A DNA stretch of 64,000 bases from positions 62,001 through 126,000 of the forward strand of contig NZ_JAMXIA010000002.1 in NCBI RefSeq assembly GCF_025457425.1, given 5' to 3'. Source of the DNA: Chryseobacterium foetidum. GTDB taxonomy: Bacteria > Bacteroidota > Bacteroidia > Flavobacteriales > Weeksellaceae. Within the stretch, counting starts at the first letter, position 1. Each line of letters starts with the position of its first letter. Below the pieces are notes generated by a model. The model was given only the letters and a program-made list of their open reading frames with translations, was not told the DNA's origin and made no database searches. Below are positions 1 through 8,650 of this stretch, piece by piece. The translations under genes and the position numbers were made by a program.

Positions 1-96
1 TGAATTACAGTTTGGGATTCTGTAGAGGAACAACAGTTTTTCGAGATAGAAGATGTTTCAAAAGTTTATCATTAATTTTTCCTGCAGGGTTTTATC

Positions 97-125
97 AAAA
101 AAAGCTGCGCCGAAAAGACGCAGCT
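97..125 (-). terminator. Rho-independent terminator of the two-gene minus-strand unit
   Basis: A 7-bp stem (AGCTGCG / CGCAGCT) is followed on the minus strand by seven Ts. It lies about 125 nt beyond the stop codon of the secreted protein ending at 249. Nothing else convincing is seen in positions 1-248. A short open stretch at 4-75 on the plus strand begins right after a stop codon and cannot be assigned. Confidence 0.75.
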
Positions 126-248
126 ACCAACTAAAAACTAAAGCTTATCTATTATAAACTTTATTTCACTCAATAAGTCGACCAGCCACCCAAATACATT
201 AATCTGACATGTGCAGGTAATCGGTCAAGCCTATCTCAATGATTTATA

Positions 249-779
249 TTATTTCCAATAGCTCCACGTACTTCCGTCGTATACAGCGAGCATTCCGGAA
301 TCTGTATCATAAACCATTGTCCCTGCAATAGAACCCTTCAAAGAAGCCTGAGGGTTGCTTACTTTGGGAAGTACTAATGCCCTTGTCGTTGATTCAAGAA
401 CCAACACACCGGACTTTAAGCTCGAATCCTTTCCAATTATCATACCATTATTTCCCGAAAAATCTCCGCCTGCATTTGAGAAACTGTGTAGTTTTCCCTG
501 AACACTGTTTTGAGTTAAATTGGTCCAGTTGTCAATGGTATTATTTTTTTCTTCCTTGACCTTCACAGATTTATCTGTAGCATCGAATATAAATGTACCT
601 CCTGCAGCCAGGGCAGAAGTGTTAACCTGTGGCAGAATTATTCCTTTCGGTTCACTTCCAAATTCAAGAAGTACACTGCTGTTGGAAAGTGTTGTTGTTC
701 CTATCCCTATTTGTGCATGTAAGCTATGTGATGCAAGTGTGATCAGAATTAACTGCGTAGTGTATAATATCTTTTTCAT
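249..779 (-). CDS. Secreted hypothetical protein, 176 aa
   Basis: The protein starts with a clear signal peptide (MKKILYTTQLILITLASHSLHAQ) ending in the AQ cleavage site usual in flavobacteria. The mature part is small, rich in Gly, Ser and Thr, and contains a segment reading GSIAGTMVYDTDSGMLAVYDGSTW. This is the kind of short beta element found at the end of many flavobacterial surface proteins and next to tail-fibre-like repeats. It starts only 18 nt after the neighbour ending at 798, so the two are almost certainly cotranscribed; that neighbour has a similar element near its own C terminus (MIIYNTDLKCVQMFRG). No catalytic motif is visible. I infer a surface or matrix-associated role, but no function can be named. 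Confidence 0.8.
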   Translation of the reverse strand: MKKILYTTQLILITLASHSLHAQIGIGTTTLSNSSVLLEFGSEPKGIILPQVNTSALAAGGTFIFDATDKSVKVKEEKNNTIDNWTNLTQNSVQGKLHSFSNAGGDFSGNNGMIIGKDSSLKSGVLVLESTTRALVLPKVSNPQASLKGSIAGTMVYDTDSGMLAVYDGSTWSYWK

Positions 780-797
780 AATTTTTCTATTTAAAAT

Positions 798-2255
798 TTA
801 TTCTTCATTACATCCCCTCACGATACAGTTCCATCCGACACGTGATTTATCAACTCCGGGACTGCTTCCTCTGAACATCTGCACGCACTTCAAATCTGTA
901 TTGTAGATTATCATTCCTTCAACTGCAGAAAGGGCGTTTCTCTGAGCTGTAGTCATGTGAGTAATAACCAGACCTTTGGAATCTGAATCCAAAACCAAGT
1001 GACCGTTCGGAACATTGGTTGGCCATTTGTCAACAGATATTGCCCGCTTTGTTAATATTCCCATTTTTGCAAAACCTGTTGGTGTACCACTCAAGCCAGG
1101 TTTCACACAAGGCAGTCTGTAGAGTCCGAAATTTTTATTCTGAACCGGAGAATCTGATATTTGCACGTTTACGCTGTTAGACAACGTTCCCTCGCTGTTC
1201 CCTACAATCTCATATCCTGACGGAATGCTTAAAGTAACGGTGTAATTTCCTCCCAGTACATTCTGAAAAGAGTAAAAGCCATTAGAGTCGCTCACTGTTG
1301 TGGCTACAGTGTTTCCGTTGCTGTTCTTTAAACTGAGCGTAACATTGGAGAAGGGTAGACCATTTGGAACTCCACCGTTATTATCTTTAAAAACAGTGCC
1401 GCTGACCGGCATACGAAGACTGATCGAATTTTTGTTGTAAGCAGTAAAAGAGAGGTCACTCTGACCAGAAAATATCTGTGTGAATTTTGAAACCTGACTT
1501 GCATTTGAAGCTGTAATTCCCAGATCAGACCAGTCAAGAGCCAGTATCCTTACGTCTCTGGTGTTGTTGCTGTCATTAGGTCCAACGGTAGTATTGTAGG
1601 TAATCGGTGAAGCACTTGCATTGTAAAATTTCCACCTGAATAATCCGAGACTTGTGACCGTTGACAAATCCACACTGAATTCAGTTCCAACAACGGCTCC
1701 GGCGCTGTTTCTGAACGAATAGCGGTCCTGAACATTGCTTATCTGGCCCATCTGTGTGATGAGAAGATCAGGAATTCCGTCACCGATGGATGAAACGTTA
1801 ATGTCCTGGATCTGATAATTTATCTCTGCACTTGAAGGAAAATTAAAAATGGCGGTTCCAATATCCAAACCGTTATTTCCGTCGGTTAAGTATTGTGAAA
1901 GAGGTTGAGATACCGGTATAGGGCTGACGTCTCCGTCACCTCCAAAAGCTCTTCCGACACCGATAAATGTACTGCCTCCGGGTGCAGGGTTCGACGTTAT
2001 AGGTAATGCAGCATAGTTTCCAGCTGTAAAGACGATTCCCTTTGAAGTCAGCAAATTGTTGTTCACACCTGTGGAATATACTGTATTTCCAATTTTGAAA
2101 GCCAGTAAATTATGGCTGTTGTTCGGAATTAATTGATTATTGGTGTTGCTTTCCCAATACCCGTTAAAATCTGTATAAATCTTCGATGGAACAGATTGGG
2201 CAAAAGCAGTAAGGGGCATTAATGATAATAATAAGCGAATGTATGATGCTTTCAT
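798..2255 (-). CDS. Secreted protein with SdrD B-like domain, 485 aa
   Basis: A short signal peptide (ending TAFAQS) is followed by a long beta-rich region with no recognised catalytic motif. About residues 280-370 fit an SdrD B-like / Cna-B-type fold: GTVFKDNNGG, then a TTVSDSNGFYSFQNV segment and GNYTVTLSIPSGYE. In other proteins this domain is an extracellular stalk or Ca-binding module. The C-terminal 100 residues carry the GMIIYNTD motif shared with the downstream 176-aa protein. It is the first gene of a two-gene unit. There is no obvious T9SS sorting domain at the very C terminus, although the last cysteines (CIVRGCNEE) are unusual. Surface adhesion is an inference only. Confidence 0.85.
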   Translation of the reverse strand: MKASYIRLLLSLMPLTAFAQSVPSKIYTDFNGYWESNTNNQLIPNNSHNLLAFKIGNTVYSTGVNNNLLTSKGIVFTAGNYAALPITSNPAPGGSTFIGVGRAFGGDGDVSPIPVSQPLSQYLTDGNNGLDIGTAIFNFPSSAEINYQIQDINVSSIGDGIPDLLITQMGQISNVQDRYSFRNSAGAVVGTEFSVDLSTVTSLGLFRWKFYNASASPITYNTTVGPNDSNNTRDVRILALDWSDLGITASNASQVSKFTQIFSGQSDLSFTAYNKNSISLRMPVSGTVFKDNNGGVPNGLPFSNVTLSLKNSNGNTVATTVSDSNGFYSFQNVLGGNYTVTLSIPSGYEIVGNSEGTLSNSVNVQISDSPVQNKNFGLYRLPCVKPGLSGTPTGFAKMGILTKRAISVDKWPTNVPNGHLVLDSDSKGLVITHMTTAQRNALSAVEGMIIYNTDLKCVQMFRGSSPGVDKSRVGWNCIVRGCNEE

Positions 2256-2486
2256 ATAAGTATGTAAGAGATTAGATCAGCATATCATGCAGACCGGAAT
2301 TGTTTTCGCTTAAGTTTTTAGTTGTAAAGTTCAGAAATTCATAAATCATTCATCATGCTCAGTCAGCAGATCACACGATAGAGGAGATATGTCTCTATCT
2401 GTGATATCAGGACAGTCTTAAGTATGATGGGTGATAAAGAATGAAAATGTTTTTTTAGCAGATGCGTGAATATAAGTAACTGAATT

Positions 2487-2624
2487 TCAGGTAGGACAAT
2501 AGAAGATCCTGGTGTGAGATTTTAAGTTCACTCTGAAAGTAGAAGCTGATGGTGAATTATCAGCTGTTTTGATAACTCCGTACTTAGTGGCACAGAGTAT
2601 AGTAGTAACTTTATTAGTAACCAT
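2487..2624 (-). CDS. Possible 45-aa micro-ORF in the leader of the secreted-protein unit
   Basis: The ATG at 2624-2622 follows immediately after a run of 21 A residues in the transcript sense, and the frame stays open for 45 codons. The predicted peptide (MVTNKVTTILCATKYGVIKT...) resembles nothing I recognise. A good -7 element (TACTTTTG) lies just upstream at 2684-2677. It may be a real small gene, a leader peptide or chance. An A-rich tract before a start codon often aids initiation in Bacteroidota, which is the main reason to list it. Confidence 0.25.
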   Translation of the reverse strand: MVTNKVTTILCATKYGVIKTADNSPSASTFRVNLKSHTRIFYCPT

Positions 2625-2644
2625 TTTTTTTTTTTTTTTTTTTT
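2624..2644. repeat. Homopolymer: 21 consecutive T
   Basis: There are 21 Ts on the plus strand, which is poly-A in the transcript of the minus-strand unit. It lies between the -7 element at 2684-2677 and the coding region starting at 2255. Tracts this long usually vary in length by slippage. Confidence 0.95.
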
Positions 2645-2676
2645 ATGTGTATGTGTGTTTTCCTTAAAGGAAGTGG

Positions 2677-2684
2677 CAAAAGTA
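2677..2684 (-). promoter_or_regulatory. -7 element TACTTTTG for the secreted-protein unit
   Basis: It matches the Bacteroidota -7 consensus TAnnTTTG exactly on the minus strand. It is the best promoter candidate upstream of the genes starting at 2255 and would give a leader of about 400 nt containing the poly-A tract. No convincing -33 TTG is seen at normal spacing. Confidence 0.45.
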
Positions 2685-2934
2685 GTGTATTAACAGCAGA
2701 TTTTCAGTACAATTCTTTTTTTTAACATAATTATTTCACTGATAAAAGATGCATACCACATGGTTTCCAATGCTATAATGTGGTACTTGATGTTGTTTTT
2801 AGTTCATTGTTATGGGAAATGTAAGTTCTTTTAATTTTCCAGGTGAAAGATGAAATTAAACTTTAAGCGTCATTGTAATCTTCCCCACAAACCGTATCAT
2901 TTAAAAATATAGTTTTTAGATTTGGAAGACAATA

Positions 2935-3345
2935 AAAACAGTAAATTACAGAAGTTCAGATTATTAAGAATCTAGCTGAACAAAATCAAGGAAGAACAGT
3001 TAATGAGATTTGCCGTGAGCACGGCGTCAGCCAACCTAAATTCTACGATACGGGATAAGCACTCGGAATGCGTATAGACTTTTTACCATAAACACTTCCG
3101 TATTTTATTACAAAATGAATATCATTGGTGATTTTAACCGGGAAATCCTGGACATTACGAGTGACACCAGCCTTGCTTCTGCAAAAGAGGTTCCACAGTT
3201 GGAACAATTGGTTGAATGGCGTGGAAAACCCGAAAAATTCGTGTTGACAACTGCCCTCAGTTTATTGCAGGAAAATTGAAAGGATGGTGCGGAAAAACGG
3301 AATTGCATCGAGGAATCTCATTATAACCAGCCATCCAGATAATTT
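2935..3345 (+). pseudogene. IS3-family transposase remnant
   Basis: At about 2950-3058 an OrfA-like helix-turn-helix fragment can be read (AEQNQGRTVNEICREHGVSQ, then KFYDTG and a stop). This is typical of the IS3/IS911 first open frame. From 3115 a second fragment reads MNIIGDFNREILDI...LEQLVEWRGKPEK. After a frame change it continues KIRVDNCPQFIAGKLKGWC and a degraded HRGIS. These match the integrase core of IS3 OrfB (normally I/VDDFNRE, EWRGKP and DNGPEF). Several catalytic residues and the middle of OrfB are missing, and stops and shifts break it. It is clearly dead. No terminal repeats were recognised. Confidence 0.8.
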
Positions 3346-3538
3346 GGTGAAGAGCAATATGGAAATTATATTAGTTTACTTGTTGTTATTTATTACTCTT
3401 AACACCATGCTTAGTACCGAATGGTTTTCATTAAAATGTCGGACTATATGTTTACAATCAGAAATGTAATTTCATAAAATGAAATATGACTACAAGACAA
3501 TTATAAAGAACCCTTCTTAAGACATAAATTTTTATCAA

Positions 3539-3882
3539 TCAAATTATACCTAATTTTTTGTAAAGTATTTTTAGCTCATCCATTGTTTTCTGTCCTGTAC
3601 CTTTGACCTTGCTTAAATCATCGATTCGGTATGGTTTCCGCTTTAAATCTGCAACCGTAAGCAACTCAAAACACGCATCCCATTTCAGACCCTGGTGATC
3701 CTGTACTTTCTCAGCATAGATATAATATTCCCTGAACAGTTTCTTAAACTTTAACGGAATATCAAACTCAGAAAGGAATTTAGAATCGGCTAGTGCTGCA
3801 GCTTTTTTTTTTCAGTCTTTATCTGATCCCTGTAACTCTGTACAGTTTCCAAAGCTTTCAAATATTCTTCCCGTGTAATCAT
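3539..3882 (-). pseudogene. Small hypothetical gene broken at a T10 run
   Basis: From an ATG at 3882 the frame encodes MITREEYLKALETVQSYRDQ... and stops shortly after a run of ten Ts (3803-3812). A one-base change in that run restores a continuous frame of about 110 codons that continues LADSKFLSEFDIPLKFKKLF. It ends with DLSKVKGTGQKTMDELKILY. The last part resembles the helix-hairpin-helix tail of an RNA polymerase alpha C-terminal-like domain. It could be a genuine phase-variable or dead gene, or a sequencing error in the homopolymer. The function is unknown. Confidence 0.55.
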
Positions 3883-3963
3883 ATTATAAATTTATAAAGT
3901 TTTTTGAATTGATAATAGTGGCAGACTATGATTTTTGCCAGCACTGATAATATAATTTATTGG

Positions 3964-4354
3964 CTAATGGACAAATTGTATAGAGGAATTATATACTGAA
4001 AAAATCCGCTGACAGCATGCAAGTACTTGATCTGTGAGCAGCGGATAGTCTGAAAAATCTACATTTTGCAAATTTTCAAATTTTGTATTCCACTTATCAA
4101 ATTGTTTCTTCCAGCTCTTTATCTGTTTCGGATGATCATATTCAGGATCTATAAGGTGATTTAAGCTGTCTTCATAAGGATTTTCACTAAAGAGATTAAA
4201 CAGGCAGGCAAATAAATAGGTTTTTTTCCATCATTTCTTCTGTCAAGGCAAAAGTGTGAATCGTTATTTTGGAGTTTCCGTTGATTTTCTGATAGAGTTG
4301 AACCACCTTATTACTAATCCTAGAATTATCTCCCCGAACATATCGACTGGAACA
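3964..4354 (-). pseudogene. Hypothetical gene remnant with homopolymer frameshift
   Basis: Reading leftward from 4354, the frame gives CSSRYVRGDNSRISNKVVQL and continues to TFALTEEMMEK. Removing one base from the seven-T run at 4221-4227 joins it to TYLFACLFNLFSENPYEDS and a long tail ending in VYNSSIQFVH. The joined frame is about 130 codons but has no start codon; an in-frame stop lies just upstream of it. It is therefore truncated at the 5' end and also shifted. I do not recognise the family. The neighbouring positions 4355-4567 hold nothing else recognisable. Confidence 0.45.
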
Positions 4355-4567
4355 TCATGAGCAAGCTCAATCTAACAAAGGAAAAACTTAAGCAAACTTT
4401 TTAAGAAAATCCGGTTTAATACCGATTCGCTGGGTTCCATCTTCATTTTAATTACAATTCGGTGGAAGTTGGAAAAAGTGGTGCAACACATAAGAAAGTG
4501 ACTAAATAATTTGCCGGTTATGCAGACTCTTGATAGCTGGCAAATCAGTAGTAGTGTCAGATTCTTA

Positions 4568-5461
4568 TTATAAAAACGTTTTTATATAATCAATACCTAT
4601 AGTCCACGAAATTCCTTTGTAACGGTTATTTTCCAAATTATTATGTTGTGTCGAAAACATCGAATACATATATTGACCTTGTTGAAATTTTGCGTACAAT
4701 TCATTTTCTCCCGCAGGATTATCTGCTCTTTGTTTCCTGATATATTCTGCAAAATCCTCTAAAGTTGCGATCTGATGTAATTTGAATTCCTGTCCGGTAA
4801 TTTCTTTCACATCATCAAAAATCATATTTGGGCTGATCTGGAAACCTGCAATCTGCAGGTCTCGGGGAGCAGAATCATCCAATGCAATTTCTGCCGTGAA
4901 GGATGCTGTGTTATCCATTGTTGTGAAATCCAATTTCCAATCCGCTTTATCTCCCCAGTATCCAATACTTTTATCTTTCAAATTCAGAATAGGCGTATTG
5001 TATTTCAAAATGTCGGCAAAACAACCATTAAAAACTGATGAAGCCCGGATAGGGGATTGATCAATATATTTTTTAAAAGTTCTTCTTAAATCGAAATTTC
5101 TGTTTTCGCCTTCAGGTAAGTTATTGTAATCAGTACAGAAATCAGAAGGGATAAATCTTGGTACACCAGCTTTAATTGCTCCGTCTAAAATCCTTTTTTG
5201 CAGATCAATAATGACATCTCCCAGTCCTGCGACTGCGGAAATGACACAGTCGGCATCGGCGCATTCTGCAGCTATGGCATTCACATCATTTAAATCAATG
5301 ATCGAAACTTCAGCACCCAATTCTTTAAGTATTTCTATTTTATCTGTATCAGTTGAATCCCGCACGATTGCTTTGACTGTAGCGCCGCGTTTTACTAATT
5401 CTCTGCAAATTCTGTTTCCTAAATTGCCCGTTGCGCCTGCAACTAAAATTGTTTTTTCCAT
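4568..5461 (-). CDS. NmrA / isoflavone-reductase-like NAD(P)-dependent reductase, 297 aa
   Basis: An N-terminal Rossmann fold is shown by TILVAGATGNLGNRI (GxxGxxG, residues 8-14), followed by an RDS segment that probably contacts the NADP phosphate. The motif RFIPSDFCTDY near residue 125 is typical of the aromatic alcohol reductase / isoflavone reductase branch of the NmrA family. Members reduce phenolic or quinone-like substrates, or act as redox sensors without turnover. The gene follows the alpha/beta hydrolase start-to-stop with an 11-nt gap and probably shares its transcript. The substrate cannot be deduced. Confidence 0.85.
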   Translation of the reverse strand: MEKTILVAGATGNLGNRICRELVKRGATVKAIVRDSTDTDKIEILKELGAEVSIIDLNDVNAIAAECADADCVISAVAGLGDVIIDLQKRILDGAIKAGVPRFIPSDFCTDYNNLPEGENRNFDLRRTFKKYIDQSPIRASSVFNGCFADILKYNTPILNLKDKSIGYWGDKADWKLDFTTMDNTASFTAEIALDDSAPRDLQIAGFQISPNMIFDDVKEITGQEFKLHQIATLEDFAEYIRKQRADNPAGENELYAKFQQGQYMYSMFSTQHNNLENNRYKGISWTIGIDYIKTFL

Positions 5462-5471
5462 AAATTTTTTT

Positions 5472-6401
5472 TTACGATGCTAAAAATGGTAATACGATAT
5501 CAAGCACTTCCTGTGGTTTTTCTTCAAATAAATAATGTCCGCTGTCAAGAATCCCGATGACCTGAAGGTTGGCAGCAACAAAAGGCAATCCGTAATTCAT
5601 ATAATTATAACTGATGTAACTTCCAATTCCTAAAACTGGCATCGTTAATTGCTGATAATGTCTGGAATCCTCAATATCCTGCTGAAAAGCCTGATACCAC
5701 GCGTTGGATGCCCGTATGCTTTCTTTGTCATTATAAGCTGCCGCATACACCGCTCTTTCAAGTCCGGTCATTTTGTTTTCGTCAATCATCACATAATTAA
5801 AAAGCCATTCCTGCAGCAAATGAAACCTGCCTTCCAGCAATTGCTCTGGCAAACCCTTTACCTGATTGAATCCCATCCACCATGCATAAGGCATATTGCC
5901 ATCCATTTTTTCACTGAAAGTTCCTGGAGACGGTATTAATGGCATTTGGTACATTCCTTCACCTGGATGTGAGCCATCCAGAACGACTAGTTTTTCTGTG
6001 GATTCAGGGAAATTAAAAGCAAAACTCATCGCAACCATTCCGCCAATATCATGTCCCATCAAACTAACTTTCTCAATACCTAACTGTAATACAAGCTGAT
6101 GAATATCTGTCGCCATTGTTTTTTTATCATATCCGGATTCGGGTTTTTCCGAAGTTCCCATTCCTCTCAGATCAATGATAATGACGCGGTATATTTTTGC
6201 CAATTGCATCGCAACGGGTTGAAATGAATACCAGGTCTGTGGCCATCCTGGAAGACAAATTAATGGTTTACCGGTTCCTCCCTCAACATAGTGTAGTTTA
6301 ATACCGTTGACGGTAATGTATCTATTTTTAAAGCCCGTAAGATTTTTGATCAATTCTGTATCAGAATATTGATCAGAGATATCATTTGAATTTTCGTTCA
6401 T
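5472..6401 (-). CDS. Alpha/beta hydrolase (epoxide hydrolase / dehalogenase-like), 309 aa
   Basis: The protein has the oxyanion-hole motif CLPGWPQTW, a nucleophile elbow GHDIGG in which the nucleophile is Asp rather than Ser, and a C-terminal catalytic His in DSGHYLFEEKP. An Asp nucleophile points to soluble epoxide hydrolase or haloalkane dehalogenase chemistry. A TTG start at 6422 would place the start codon inside the promoter. The ATG at 6401 is preferred because a perfect -7 element sits at 6427-6420. The NmrA reductase lies directly downstream, and together they may handle a reactive aromatic or epoxide compound. Confidence 0.85.
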   Translation of the reverse strand: MNENSNDISDQYSDTELIKNLTGFKNRYITVNGIKLHYVEGGTGKPLICLPGWPQTWYSFQPVAMQLAKIYRVIIIDLRGMGTSEKPESGYDKKTMATDIHQLVLQLGIEKVSLMGHDIGGMVAMSFAFNFPESTEKLVVLDGSHPGEGMYQMPLIPSPGTFSEKMDGNMPYAWWMGFNQVKGLPEQLLEGRFHLLQEWLFNYVMIDENKMTGLERAVYAAAYNDKESIRASNAWYQAFQQDIEDSRHYQQLTMPVLGIGSYISYNYMNYGLPFVAANLQVIGILDSGHYLFEEKPQEVLDIVLPFLAS

Positions 6402-6419
6402 ATCAATTTTAATTTGATA

Positions 6420-6427
6420 CAAAGATA
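6420..6427 (-). promoter_or_regulatory. -7 element TATCTTTG for the hydrolase-reductase pair
   Basis: A perfect TAnnTTTG on the minus strand, 19 nt upstream of the ATG at 6401. It fixes the start of the hydrolase. Confidence 0.6.
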
Positions 6428-6471
6428 AATGGTCTTATTGCGGGCAAAACTACCATCTGGTAGTAAATCAT

Positions 6472-7035
6472 TTATTTAATATTTTTTCGTATTCGGCTCA
6501 AAGCATTGGGCGTGATGCCTAAGACGCCTGCCAATTGTTTGACAGGGATTTTTTGCAGAATCTCCGGTGTATTGACGAACTCCAGATACCGTTCTTCAGC
6601 AGTAAGTGTTTGAAAATTCAAAATCTGATCTATCATTCTGACAGTCGTTTCCTCCCAGATTTTCCTGCCGAACTCATGCCATACAGGAATATGACCATAC
6701 AGGAAATCCATATCTTTTTTATCAATTACAATCAGCTCTGTATCTTCGACAGCAATGATATTAAACCTTGTTGGTTTTTGCGGATTGAGGCTCGATATTT
6801 CTGTCAAAAACTCATTTTTAAAAACGACCCAGGTTGTATTTTCACTGGTCAGGCCTTCATAAAAGAAACGCAGACCCCCGGAAATAATAAAAAAATACTG
6901 ATTGGCAATCTGTCCTTTTTTCAAGACTAGTTTCCCTTTCGGAACCGACTTTTTTCTGCATCTCGACAGTACAATTTTCAATTCGGTTTCATCAATACTA
7001 ATCGTCTTTTTTATAAATCTTTCGAAGCTTTCCAT
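6472..7035 (-). CDS. Crp/Fnr-family transcriptional regulator, 187 aa
   Basis: Residues 20-120 form a cyclic-nucleotide-binding-type beta barrel (PKGKLVLKKGQIANQYFFI, SGGLRFFYEG). A short C-terminal helix-turn-helix follows (IPVKQLAGVLGITPNALSRI). This layout is common among the many small Crp-like regulators of Bacteroidota, which usually lack the residues that bind cAMP. It lies directly upstream of the hydrolase and reductase in the same orientation, about 70 nt before the start at 6401, and is their likely regulator. Its ligand is unknown. Confidence 0.88.
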   Translation of the reverse strand: MESFERFIKKTISIDETELKIVLSRCRKKSVPKGKLVLKKGQIANQYFFIISGGLRFFYEGLTSENTTWVVFKNEFLTEISSLNPQKPTRFNIIAVEDTELIVIDKKDMDFLYGHIPVWHEFGRKIWEETTVRMIDQILNFQTLTAEERYLEFVNTPEILQKIPVKQLAGVLGITPNALSRIRKNIK

Positions 7036-7168
7036 TAATAGGTTACATATTTTATTCTTTTTAAAACTTTGCTTTTAATATATTTCAAGGACATCCAAAC
7101 AATGAATCTGACTCAATTAAAGGCTTAGCTAATATACAACATACCACCAAAAAAAGAAGTTGCGATTT

Positions 7169-7391
7169 CTATATATAAATTTTATTATCGGTGAAGTTTC
7201 GGGATAAGAGATAATTCAATATTTCTATGCCATGTGACAGCTGTACTGAAGGTTTTGTAGTATCAGTCTCACTGACTGCCGCTCCTGCATTTACAGCTGC
7301 CGAAACAATTTTTTTTCAATACAGACCTGTCAAAAGTTCCCTTTGTTGAATCTGTCAAAATGCAGATCACATTAAAATACAATGCTTCCAT
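7169..7391 (-). pseudogene. Frameshifted hypothetical gene fragment
   Basis: From an ATG at 7391 the frame reads MEALYFNVICILTDSTKGTF to about 7317 and is then interrupted at a run of eight Ts (7309-7316). Removing one base gives the continuation IVSAAVNAGAAVSETDTTKP ending at a stop at 7169, about 74 residues in all. The composition looks protein-like, but I know no family. It is adjacent to the first copy of the dispersed repeat, whose conserved frame (…GIYLLYKISQTH) runs straight into it, so the repeat may be the 5' part of the same dead gene. The rest of 7036-7779 shows nothing else. Confidence 0.35.
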
Positions 7392-7410
7392 ATGAGTCTG
7401 GCTGATTTTG

Positions 7411-7643
7411 TACAGCAAATATATTCCGTGGTCACTTCGGAAAGAAATCTTTTGGCGTTTCGGGGATCACGGATCGTAGAATCTCCACAATAACAGTTCA
7501 AGTTTTCATTAATTTTCTTTCTTATTGTTTTCATGGAATTAATTGCAGTTTTCCTATTTCCTGCTTAACAGTAATCTGCATAGAAAAGTCAGAACCTCAC
7601 AAGATGCAAATGCAATTCATTAAAATTTGATCTTTATTAATCT
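7411..7643. repeat. Dispersed repeat DR-A, copy 1
   Basis: About 235 bp beginning tacagcaaatatattccg and ending in ttattaatct. It aligns along its whole length with 9354-9581 and 20321-20558, all in the same orientation. The shared blocks include a CCGTGGTCACT-like start, a TTTCTTATTGTTTT block and GAATTGATTGCAGTTTTCC. The central palindrome seen in the other copies is degraded here. Confidence 0.8.
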
Positions 7644-7779
7644 GTGGGTGCACATTAGCTTATTTGCTTTTATGAATTGTTAGCAAGTCGTATAGAAAAG
7701 TCTATATTGTTTTGGGGACGGTTTAGATTGCTGCTTCAGAACTCAAAATAGATTCAACATCTATTACAGGTTTTAACCG

Positions 7780-8037
7780 ATGCGGTCTGATGAGGTTTTT
7801 AGTTTTTATCAGAAGGCAGCTTTACGCGTGGGAAAACTTATCAGTAGGATCATGATGAAGCTAATAGTTTTTATTTCGTTCATCAGTGAATTTGGGTCTG
7901 AGTACGTTATTAGTAAAAAATTAGAAAGAATATTGAGATTCTTTACTCAAAAACTGTTAGCCAAATATAAAAGCCCTGACGTTTTGTCAGTACTTATTTT
8001 TACTGTTATGACTGAATCCATGGACGACCTTTCTTGA
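7780..8037 (+). CDS. Doubtful 85-aa open frame
   Basis: An open frame of 85 codons with no recognisable domain, ending 7 nt from the convergent GNAT gene. It has no clear promoter or ribosome-binding region and an ordinary composition. It may be chance or a relic and is listed only because it fills a long gap. Confidence 0.2.
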   Translation: MRSDEVFSFYQKAALRVGKLISRIMMKLIVFISFISEFGSEYVISKKLERILRFFTQKLLAKYKSPDVLSVLIFTVMTESMDDLS

Positions 8038-8043
8038 AGATAA

Positions 8044-8571
8044 TTAACTGCGCAGAAGCATCAGTTTCATCAAAATGTCAATCTGTTCTTCATTTCCCAG
8101 TTTGAATACATGTTTGTCAAATGCTGTAAATCCATTTTTTTCATAGAAGCGAATTGCTCTAAGGTTTTTTTCCCAAACGCCAAGCCATACAAAATCTACT
8201 TCCATTTCTTTGGCCACTTCAATAGCTTTTTCGTAAAGTATTTGTCCGGCGTTCTTTCCGTGAAACTCTTTCACTACGTAGATCCTTTCAATTTCCAGTG
8301 ATTTTTTACTTTTAATTTCAGTTTGTGAATCTCCCAGGTTCACTTTTAAGTAACCTATGATCTTCTTGTCAAGCTCTGCCAAATAAAACTGAGAGTTTTT
8401 ATCTGAGAGTTCGCTTTTTACTTTCTCTGTTGAGAATGCATTTTCAAGATATGATCTTAAATTTTCTTCCAGGTTATCTGAAGAGAAGGTTTCGGAAAAT
8501 GTAAGCTTACCAATTTTTTGCAGGCTGATAAGATCTCTGTTTTCTGCTTTTCTTATTTGTATATCTCGCAT
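8044..8571 (-). CDS. GNAT family N-acetyltransferase, 175 aa
   Basis: The acetyl-CoA binding motif A is visible as IERIYVVKEFHGKNAGQILY (about residues 93-112). It is followed by the beta-strand and helix WLGVWEKNLRAIRFYEKNGF typical of motif B. The family transfers an acetyl group from acetyl-CoA to an amine on a small molecule, peptide or protein; the acceptor here is unknown. It lies 79 nt downstream of a Crp-like regulator in the same orientation and may be in its transcript. Confidence 0.88.
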   Translation of the reverse strand: MRDIQIRKAENRDLISLQKIGKLTFSETFSSDNLEENLRSYLENAFSTEKVKSELSDKNSQFYLAELDKKIIGYLKVNLGDSQTEIKSKKSLEIERIYVVKEFHGKNAGQILYEKAIEVAKEMEVDFVWLGVWEKNLRAIRFYEKNGFTAFDKHVFKLGNEEQIDILMKLMLLRS

Positions 8572-8650
8572 TTTATCTGTTATTTTTTATCTGAAGACAA
8601 AATTCTCAAAACTGTATCAATAATAATTTAACAAATGATAAAAAATAATA

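Noticed and set aside
1..75. C-terminal end of a plus-strand gene at the window start
   Set aside because: The frame with the best composition begins directly after a stop at position 1-3, so it cannot be the tail of an upstream gene in that frame.
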